From the NCBI GenBank assembly GCA_902728285.1, contig CACVBU010000975.1, positions 462,637 through 526,636 on the forward strand: a stretch of DNA of 64,000 bases, given 5' to 3'. The stretch is from Clytia hemisphaerica. Taxonomy: Eukaryota; Cnidaria; Hydrozoa; Leptothecata; Clytiidae. The stretch's first letter is position 1. Every line of letters starts with the position of its first letter. A program made the translations under genes and the position numbers. The notes beneath the pieces are model-generated. The model did not search any database and was not told the DNA's origin. It saw only the letters and a list, made by a program, of their open reading frames with translations. Shown one piece after another: positions 56,110-64,000 of the stretch.

Positions 56110-56966
56110 TGGTGCCAGGAATTTGTTCCTAACGCAACATTATTAGAGAATGGACTTCGGGAGTAAAGTATAATATACACATTTCATATTTTTTATTGTC
56201 GTTTTTGAGATGCGAGATAGCAAATTCTACAGCGCTGCAGTTTTCTCCCAAATACCGAGCTGATTTTGACCAGGGAAATACTACTCCATTTTTCGGAAGT
56301 TATTTTGACGATTCAGGAGTATTTCTAAATTTGGTGAGAATTAATTTTATCGAATGACCTTATTAGCAGGGTGGCAACCCTTAAGATCCGTGACAAATTT
56401 TCTGGGACGCAAAAACATGAATTTACTTCGAAAGTTTAATGTATTTGTCATTTTCGCGAGGGGGGGGGGTCCGCTGCTAAGGCTAATTTTTTTATAGGCC
56501 AAAGACTGTTACAGGCAAAACTGTGAAGGCACAAAATGGGTAAAAAATTGACCATTTTTGAAAGTCGAATTCAACGGAACCGATCGATACCATCGGATAG
56601 AGCATGAAATTGTGAGGAAAAAAGTATACCACAATAAGTCCCATACTTAAACACACAAGGAAATACGGCCATTTGAAGTTTGTAATACTGTCAGTTCGAA
56701 TACGATTGACGTCAAATTTTGTCTAAATCACAATCGAACTGAGAGTATTTTGAACTTAAAATATTTTAAAGGAACTTATATTGACGAAAAGTAAATTTGG
56801 AATTTGCGAATTTTTCAGGGAATTCGCCAAAATGTCTTCTCTTAAGGTAAAGTCAGGGGAGATACTTTTGGGGAACTGTCTGGATCCCTGTCAAGTCTGC
56901 AATCGTAACTCCTCATCAAATTTTTAGGATATACTTTTTACGCATTGTAGATTATAGATTTGGTAG
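56110..56966. other. 3' flank of transposase copy 1
   Basis: No gene is seen. The right end of the transposon must lie here or beyond, but without the right end of copy 2 in the window it cannot be placed. Confidence 0.4.
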
Positions 56967-57638
56967 CAGTGGCGTTGTGGCAGGGGGGGGCCGGGGGGCC
57001 ATGGCGGAGCTTTTTTGAAGGGGCGCCGAAGAGCAAGGGACGCCAAAAGCGATTTTTTTAAACGCCCCAATCTTAAAAATCATACTTTATGCGCCTTAAA
57101 TTGCGCCCATGACCAATTTTACTGAGATAATTTTAAAATACTTGCAATTTTTTTCGCTCGCTTCGCTCGCAATACAGTTAATTGTTTTTTTTGTGTACAA
57201 TATAGCATTATTAAATTGAAATCTAACTGCGCCCCCAAGCCCAATATGCTGACAACAATATTGGAATCATAAAACATCAATTTTTTCGCTCGCTTCGCTC
57301 GCATAACACATTGTTCCTTTAACTTTCTTTTCACTCTAGCACAAGTGTCAAATTTGTCTATTTTTATTTAGTGATTTAGGGTATCTTGGCAGTTGATTTA
57401 AAAAAATTTTCTAGTCAACCCCAACCATGGTGGGGCCTGTTTTTCCCTTTTACATTCATCAAAGATAAATCTACTCTTCTCCAATAAATATTTCCTTCCT
57501 CATTATGCCTAGGCAAATGAATTTAGTAGAAGTTTAGAAAATGGTGGGTGGGGGCACCACTTTGGAAAATTAGGGAGGGGCGCCATTTAAAAAAATTGAC
57601 TTTGGCCCTTCCAGAAAAATTTTCCCACAACGCCACTG
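56967..57638. repeat. hAT-like element with CAGTGGCG ends
   Basis: 672 bp; starts CAGTGGCGTTGTGGC and ends with the mirror CCACAACGCCACTG. A 7-bp direct repeat TTGGTAG flanks it (56960-56966, 57639-57645). CAGTGGCG ends are common in hAT transposons, whose duplications are normally 8 bp. The interior has no transposase. It holds two copies of CGCTCGCTTCGCTCGC (57155-57170, 57287-57302). Confidence 0.82.
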
Positions 57639-57810
57639 TTGGTAGGTTTTGATTTCATTTTATGTGTACGTTCTTAATTTCTTAATTTTTCTTGATTATT
57701 TTTGTTTTGCTAGATTGTTGTGTAGATCCCAAAGTGGAATGTTTATTATTTGTTTTCATTGTAAAATGATAGGTTGAAAGTTGAAGAAAAATCAAAATAA
57801 GATGCATGTG

Positions 57811-57916
57811 GGCTCTTCCACAAAAAAAAAACGTACAGTGCATTACCCATGGACATTACAATTCTTCACCCCTCACCCCTTCACCACCCTTGTGAATGGT
57901 TTTTTCTGGAAGAGCC
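57811..57916. repeat. MITE with GGCTCTTCCA ends, copy 2
   Basis: 106 bp with inverted ends GGCTCTTCCACAAAAAA and TTTTTTCTGGAAGAGCC. Short relative of 2080-2332. Confidence 0.75.
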
Positions 57917-58056
57917 CATTACGTAACTTTTTTTCATTAGTCAATCCCAGGACCAAAACCTTCTAGGACTTCCTTCTTTTTGGATTTACATGGAGGTTCT
58001 ATAAATCAACCCATGTCCGTTCGTCTGTTACCATCTTTCTTCGGAATTGGCTCCTA

Positions 58057-58110
58057 CTCTCGGGTACCTAATAAACGGGGGGTTTGGAATAAGCGGGGTG
58101 GCATAGTGCA
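58057..58110. repeat. Truncated end of a CTCTCGGGTACC MITE
   Basis: CTCTCGGGTACCTAATAAAC, then a GGGG.TTGGAATAAGCGGGG phrase, as at the left end of 45298-45577. No matching right end is present. Confidence 0.65.
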
Positions 58111-59320
58111 GCCGAATAGTGGTTCTAACCTGGTTATTAATTTTTGAAAGTTTTTTTGGTTTCCTCTTTTATTCGTTTTGAGGAAGGAAAGTTACGCGTA
58201 AAAGAGTGACAGGTGGTAAAAATCTAAAATACCGATGAGTTTTAAACAATTTTCTAAAATCTTCCATAAGTCGAGATTGAAACACGCTGCAGCCCTCAAA
58301 CTTTCCAGAAACCTTGTAAATTTGATATGGAAAAGTCGAAATTGACGATGACGTCATCAAAGTTGACAAAAATTTACCAAAAATTATATTTCTACAAAAG
58401 GCAGACCAATTAATGGACACTCCTATTTGCGGACATTTTCATTTGCACGAAATGTAAAAAAAAACTATCATATTTCAAAAGATAGAGTGTTTCATTAAGT
58501 CGTACAGTAATTTTTTTGATAACAAATTACTTTTTCAAGACTTGAGATTTAGCTTTGTCTCATTGCAATCTTGATCAAACTTTCCTGCTAATTAGAGGTT
58601 CCACTGTATTAATGTTTCGCTCAAAATTTAAATTGTTCCTCATTATCGGGGTGAAATCGAGGACGGTTAAAAGTGTTAATTTGTCGGCGTCCTCATTCGG
58701 TTAGGATGAAGACAAATTAGAAGTATCCACCGCAAGAAACCAATAGCAACAAGTTTTTCAAAAACAAGATAATTGTTGACATTAATAAATTATATTTTTT
58801 ATGGGCGTGTACACGCTTGGATAATCAACTATTTCATTGTTTGAAACCGATCTGTTTTTTAGCACGAGTAGTTTAATTTGGGATTTGAAGATGTTATGTC
58901 ATGTCAATTCCCAAACTAATCTCTCCAATTCTTGTCAACAGTTTATGGATCTTAATCAAAATTAATTGTTTTGAGCTCAAGTACACAAATATTTTTACAT
59001 ACAGTATATTAAGCCTCTTTTGAAGCGTTTGACAGATAAAGAAATTCCATCTTGCTTCGAGAAGTGAAAGAGCAAAACAAGGAGTGGCAGAAGAGAAACA
59101 TCAAATATATTGGTAAGTCCTTGAAACTGAGCTACTGTAGTATCGCTTGACCGAAAATCTTGTTACATGTGTATACGAATAATATTAATTCACATTGATT
59201 TTTCGACGGCTCACCCTTATAATCTAATCTAGAATTTTCCTTTGCTGGAATAAAATCAATATAGAAGCATGTTGAAAAGGAAATCTGAAACTGGAAATTA
59301 AATCTTTAAACTTATTTCAG
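58111..59320. other. 5' flank and UTR exon of the toxin-like gene
   Basis: Mostly unremarkable AT-rich sequence. A non-coding first exon probably ends at 59111 (..AAATATATTG, followed by GTAAGT), with its intron ending TTATTTCAG at 59320. The promoter was not identified. Confidence 0.5.
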
Positions 59321-59330
59321 CTTATCAAAG

Positions 59331-62287
59331 ATGAAATCTCTTCTACTCTATCTGATACTTGCGGTCTTGGTTGGCAATACAAACTCGAGCAGATTCTATG
59401 CTGTGGTCGAAAAACCCCAAAAATATTGCACCTTCGAAGGATATGTTCCCGGAGGCAATAAAATTACGGTGGCAAAGATCATTGCTCCTGTGGCGAAAAT
59501 GCAGAAGAATGTGTTCAGTGGGCTTGCTGGCAATCTGGGAAAAGCAAGTGTGGGTGCTCAACATTCAACCATGTTATTGAAAGGTTTTGGAAAGCTAGGT
59601 AAATTTTGAACATTTTCATTGATATTTTAGTCTTTTAACTTTCTCTCGATATTTATGCCGTAGAAGACTCGTGTTTTTCTTTTTGTGAAGGTCTTTGAAA
59701 AAAGCGCATTCTTGTCTACAAGGCCCCAGCGGTTTGCGTGAATGCGTGAATTTCGAAAAAACTGCGCGATTGTGTGAATTGATGGTCTGCTAAGGGGCCT
59801 CCTACAACGACTCAACCTTTCAGTGTCTATTATTACTAAGTGAATCACTTTCTGCCCAAATGATTTTCAGGGCCACATACCTTGCAGTGCGTTGCACCTG
59901 TTTCATCTGCCTTACCCTCACTGGGATCCCTTTTTCATCGTGCTAGGAAAAAAATGTTAGCCTGTTATAAAAGTGTAAAGAAGACAAAACAAACAGCGTA
60001 TCTTAAAATTTCTTTCTTTCCAATCTTTCTTTCTGTAGCGAACATTGCGCCGAAGTTGGGTCCAGCTCTCGGTTTGTTTGGTGTTGGATTCTCCCTTGTC
60101 AAATCGTTCATTGAACCCTCACCACAAGATATTTTAGATCAAGCCAATAAAGCTATCGCTGAGTTGACCAACGAGGTAAAGTTTGCAGTAAACCCTCGCT
60201 TATTCGAACTTCTATTATTCGAATTTTTTTCTATAATTCGAATATGTTTCTAGTCCCCTACAAGTAGAATCTCTTTTAAAATCCTTCAACAACTATAATC
60301 CTCGTTCGAGTAGGAATCAGAGAGTCCACGTTCTTCTTATAACGTTAAGTAAGGGGTCAACATTCCATTTTAAGATATTTCGACATTTTTTAGAGAGGGA
60401 GGGCAGGCGACTGTTTTTATATAATTAGTTAAAATTTGACTTTGTTAGAAAAATGAATGATAGAGAAAAAGCTGACATTAATGGAAGAAAAGCAGTGGTA
60501 TTTATTTGTATCTCTGTTCGACTTAGACGCTTTGAAAATATCAAGATGGCTAGCACTCTCCCAACTAGTCTAGATGATATTTCTTAAACATTCTTGACTT
60601 TGGGCCGTTCAACTTTGATCGAGCGCGCGATGGAATCCAATCCTCAGTTTTTGTACTATTATGATATGGAGTAGGAAATCTTTCGAAAAAAGTCTTTTTA
60701 AAGCTCTCTTTCCACCGAGTCTGTCTCTTCTAATTTTTAAACCAAAATTTAATACTTCTAGGGGTAAAGTTCTGGGATCCGGTCTGCACATTTCCGTCCT
60801 TCAGAAAACCTAGTGGCAACCCTGTTCTGTTATTCAACTTCAGGTTAACAGTAGATTGGATGAAATGAAAGGGTATGTCGAAGAGAAAACCCTCGAATTG
60901 GAAAAAGATTTGGTGAACCGTGAATACAAGTCTTTATTCAAACTATGGGCAAACTGTGTAAAAGAAGTCACAAAAGAAAAGGTTAATGAATGCATGGAAG
61001 ATGCAACAAAACAGATCATGGCTTCTCGTCCCAAATTCGCCATCTTTGGTGACGATGTCCAAGCTGATCACCAACCTTCTATTTCTGATGTGAAACGTAT
61101 TGAAGCCAACCTCATCACCTTCCGAGATTACGTCATTATGAGTCTTGCTAGTTTATCAACATTGGTGGCTACTTTCAAAGATGATCCCGCAAAGAAAAGA
61201 GAGTACATCAGATATGCTAATGATCTTAATACCGAAATCAAATGGTGCGTCGATTACGCACGAAACGCCGTTTTCATCATCAAGAAGATGCATGCCGATT
61301 TTTGTCATTGTGATGCAACAAAGAAATGCACTGACTTTACTAAGTACTACGAAGGCTGGCCGGGTGTAAATACAATGAGTTGGTTAGTATGCAGCTGTGT
61401 CATCGATCCTGCTGATGTTTCCACACGTGCTTGCAAGGTCAAAATTGCAATGCGCGTTGATGGAAAACCGGTATACACCAGGTACGATTTACCAACAGCC
61501 GACTACTTCCGAGCAGCTAAGATGCTTGGACGACGAGAAGTCGAGAAACAAGTTGGAAAATACATCACAGACATGTTGGCAACTATCAATAATTACTGGC
61601 AAAATGAGCTGCTGGATTTAATACCTGATTGGGAAAACCTTGAAGTTGCATTATCAAAAGATGAAATCTCTTCTCGAGATGAGATTGAACAGCGAAGAAA
61701 GGTTGCAAGATACAGTGAAGATTTCAACCGACGTTTAGACCAGGTAAGTAAGAAGCGCTTGTAAGAATTTTACAAGGGTCAAATAATTATGTATTTTATT
61801 CCATGATTGCCACATTTCAATTTCCATATTCTACATTGAGTTATCTGACAGATTAGCCAGTGTACGCGAACAGTGTACACATTTAAGTGCCAACCCTGCT
61901 CTGAAGGTCATTTAAGACCTTTAGATTGAGCAAATAAATTCCAATTTATTTGACTTTTGATTTTCTCAGGTCAATGATGAGATGGCTCAAGAATTGGATG
62001 CCGTCTACGCCGAAACATTTGAGCATGGTTACAAGATTCCACAAGACGAACAAACTCGATCATTCGAAACATCATTTTACAATGATCCTATACCAGCAAA
62101 ACGTCGATCCTTCAATGATTTTGTACCCCGTCGCTTCGCGATGCCATCTCGAGACTTTGTCCCCCGTCGCTCAATGTATGATTACGCAACAAAAGGTCGT
62201 TTATTAAAAGATTTCTACCAACAACGAACGCAAACCTTCCGCAATGCTCAAGATGAAAGGAGATACAGAAACAGTCCACGAAAATAA
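59331..62287 (+). CDS. Secreted helical protein, possible jellyfish-toxin (CaTX/CfTX-like) family member
   Basis: Four coding exons join in frame: 59331-59598, 60039-60175, 60844-61743 and 61970-62287, 540 residues. A UTR exon ends near 59111. Residues 1-20 are a clear signal peptide (MKSLLLYLILAVLVGNTNSS). About 90-115 is a Gly-rich hydrophobic stretch (LGPALGLFGVGFSLVKSFIE). It is followed by long charged amphipathic helices (about 119-200: ILDQANKAIAELTNEV, with Cys173 and Cys185) and the phrase SRPKFAIF. A Cys-rich patch follows (FCHCDATKKC, and later CSC), then a mixed domain. The C-terminal tail (about 475-540) is Arg/Tyr-rich with DFVPRR repeated at 485-490 and 497-502. A secreted helix bundle with a Gly-rich hydrophobic helix fits the cubozoan and medusozoan pore-forming toxin family, but I place it there by general resemblance only. 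Other secreted helical proteins are possible. An in-frame segment at 59871-59936 follows an acceptor but lacks a good donor. The gene is bracketed by two direct transposase copies. Confidence 0.72.
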
Positions 62288-62445
62288 GATTTGGAAAGGC
62301 TCGAAGGATCACCGCTTGACTAATATATCTTGTAATTATTCGTTATAGGCACTTTGTAGGTTTTAAGTTGATTTGTTGAATATTTGTAAATTGATTTTTT
62401 TTAATCAACAGAGTGAAAAAGATTATCTTTTTAGTAGGGGGAATT

Positions 62446-63065
62446 TTTAGTACTAATCTTTGTTTTTTAGTACTAATCTTTGTTTTTTTAGTACTAATCT
62501 TTGTTTTTTTTAGTACTAATCTTTGTTTTTTAGTACTAATCTTTGTTTTTTAGTACGAATCTTTGTTTTTAGTACTAATCTTTGTTTTTTAGTACTAATC
62601 TTTGTTTTTTAGTACTAATCTTTGTTTTTTAGTACTAATCTTTGTTTTTTAGTACTAATCTTTGTTTTTTAGTACTAATCTTTGTTTTTTAGTACTAATC
62701 TTTGTTTTTTAGTACTAAAAATATTTTAGCGACCGTAGTATAGTGGTAGAGCATCCGGCTACGGTTCGCAAGGTTGTGGGTTCATCCCCCAGCCGGGTCA
62801 TACCAAAGATTCCCAAAATGGTACTTGATGCCTCTCTGCTTGATGCTCAGCAATTAAGAGAAGGATCAAGGGTAAGTGGAGAAATCCAGGGAGAAAGAGT
62901 GGCGCCCTCCCCTACCTTCGGGTAGATAGCTATCGAAAGAGGAGCCTTCGGGTCGCCTCCGACTGCGGTCGCAGACTTACTTACTTACTTAGTACTAATC
63001 TTTGTTTTTTAGTACTAATCTTTGTTTTGAGTAAAAATCTTTGTTTTGAGTAAAAATCTTTGATT
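62446..63065 (+). repeat. 20-bp minisatellite, array 2, split by a SINE
   Basis: About thirteen TTTTTTAGTACTAATCTTTG units (62446-62718), a SINE insertion, then two more units and two degenerate ones with GAGTAAAAATCTTTG. It precedes transposase copy 2 exactly as array 1 precedes copy 1. In the later part most units are identical 20-mers, suggesting recent expansion. Confidence 0.93.
62729..62991 (+). mobile_element. tRNA-derived SINE, full length
   Basis: The head at about 62731-62801 is tRNA-like. An A box (TAGTATAGTGGTAGAGC) and a B box (GGTTCATCCCC) are present, and the GACC/GGTC ends can pair. The body of about 180 bp contains CTACCTTCGGGTAGATAGCT and GACTGCGGTCGCAGAC, both able to form hairpins. 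The tail is CTTACTTACTTACTT. It is inserted in the minisatellite, so a target duplication cannot be told from the repeat. The truncated second copy is at 4409-4541. The ORF at 62743-62925 is read through it. Confidence 0.88.
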
Positions 63066-63168
63066 TTACAGCTTCAGCTGACGGCTAAATTATTTCGGCA
63101 CCAGTAATTAACACATTCTCATTCTGTGTATTTTGCAGACCGATTTTTTTACTTTGCGTCTTTTAACA

Positions 63169-64000
63169 ATGATATCGGATAGGATGGGATATCGTGCGAT
63201 GTGGCACCAATTACGTATTTTCCGGGGTCTTTTTGTGTCTCGCAAACGTGTAATAGAAATGGCGAAAGAAGTCAACCCACAAGCTTTCAATCGACGTCGA
63301 ACCCGGAAATTAAAAAGGAGAGTATACAACTCTCTTGGTCCAAATGGTTGCTGGCATTTCGATGAATATGACAAATTGAAGCCTTTTGGTTTCCCAATTC
63401 ACGGATGCATAGATGGTTACAGTCGAAAGCTGATCTGGCTAAGGTTACTTCCATCGAACAATGACCCGATACGAATAGCTTCTATTTTAGTAGGTAAAAT
63501 TCATGAAAATGGATTGGTTCCCTTGCGTCTTCGAACAGATTGCGGTACAGAGAATGTTATTGCCGCCGCCATGCAGTCTTACTTAAGACGGAATCATAAT
63601 GATGAGTTTTCTGGCATGAAAGCTCATATATATGGAACATCACACAACAACCAACGAATTGAAGCAAGGTGGTCACAGTTACGAAAATCTCAGACAAGTT
63701 TTATGATTCAGTTTTTCCAAACACTTGTGGATGAAATCTACAATCCCGAAGATCCTTTGCATAAAGCTTGTGCATGGTATTGCTCCCAGCCCTTAATCAA
63801 AAATAATCTTGAGGAGTTCATGGAGCATTGGAATTCTCATTACATCAGGAATTCCCATTTCTCAGAAGTCAATGGTCGACCAAACTCCCTTTACGTTTTT
63901 CCAAAACATGGGAAAACAGACCAAAAAATGCCAGTGGACAACGATGACCTTTTAGAAATTGAATGGTATGTGAACAATTCATTAGATGAAGATTCTGAAT
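63169..64000 (+). CDS. DDE (integrase-core) transposase, copy 2, open to window end
   Basis: From the ATG at 63169 the frame stays open for 277 codons to the window edge, so the 3' end is missing. A likely splice acceptor (TATTTTGCAG) lies at 63130-63139 and the frame is open from there, so the true start may be in an upstream exon. The N-terminal part is helical and basic (RRRTRKLKRR). The catalytic core has candidate acidic residues at Asp65 (WHFDEYD), Asp124 (RTDCGTEN) and Glu165 (NNQRIEA). The C-terminal part includes WNSHYIRNSH and VNGRPNSLYVFPK. It differs from copy 1 in a handful of bases and lacks that copy's frameshift and stop, so it could be functional. Confidence 0.82.
   Translation, partial: MISDRMGYRAMWHQLRIFRGLFVSRKRVIEMAKEVNPQAFNRRRTRKLKRRVYNSLGPNGCWHFDEYDKLKPFGFPIHGCIDGYSRKLIWLRLLPSNNDPIRIASILVGKIHENGLVPLRLRTDCGTENVIAAAMQSYLRRNHNDEFSGMKAHIYGTSHNNQRIEARWSQLRKSQTSFMIQFFQTLVDEIYNPEDPLHKACAWYCSQPLIKNNLEEFMEHWNSHYIRNSHFSEVNGRPNSLYVFPKHGKTDQKMPVDNDDLLEIEWYVNNSLDEDSE

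Noticed and set aside
54881-63065. Minisatellites considered as CRISPR-like arrays
   Set aside because: Units are head-to-tail with only T-run length variation and no unique spacers, in a eukaryotic setting.

Overview
The window is an AT-rich piece of an animal nuclear genome. It has large split genes with standard GT-AG introns, an intronless class C GPCR, an almost intact BEL/Pao retrotransposon, a tRNA-headed SINE and very many short inverted-repeat transposons (MITEs). The mix, together with a secreted protein that looks like the jellyfish pore-forming toxin family, suggests a cnidarian, perhaps a medusozoan. That placement is an inference, since no marker gene fixes it. All gene models below were joined by eye from splice sites and reading frame. 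In each multi-exon model the summed coding length divides by three.

Layout. (1) 1-4073 is repeat-rich, with two copies of a G/C-ended MITE that both carry perfect 8-bp target duplications. (2) 4074-16057 (+) is an eight-exon gene for a 289-residue leucine-rich-repeat protein ending in a CaaX-like CCIF. Its sixth intron holds an 8.1-kb BEL/Pao element on the minus strand, with 952-bp LTRs that differ at two positions, a CCCAC target duplication and one open Gag-Pol frame. (3) 16058-29564 has no recognised gene apart from one orphan exon-like ORF; it holds MITEs, a perfect hairpin, a ~55-60-bp tandem array and nested inverted repeats. (4) 29565-52663 (+) is a 23-exon gene for a 771-residue FERM-PTP protein, the PTPN14/PTPN21 (Pez) type. 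Intron 6 contains, on the other strand, an intronless 744-residue class C GPCR. Intron 7 is filled by a 5-kb multi-arm foldback element and other repeats. More than a dozen MITEs lie in the remaining introns, some ending within tens of bases of an exon. (5) 54881-64000 carries two direct copies of a DDE (integrase-core) transposase unit, each preceded by a 20-bp minisatellite. Copy 1 is broken and copy 2 is open to the window edge. Between them lies a 540-residue secreted protein gene (59321-62287) that may be a jellyfish-toxin-family member.

The genes do not form a pathway; this is ordinary metazoan gene order. The most interesting points are the probable loss of catalytic features in the Pez phosphatase domain, the GPCR nested antisense within it, the toxin-like gene bracketed by two direct transposon copies, and the dense, recent and structurally varied mobile DNA.
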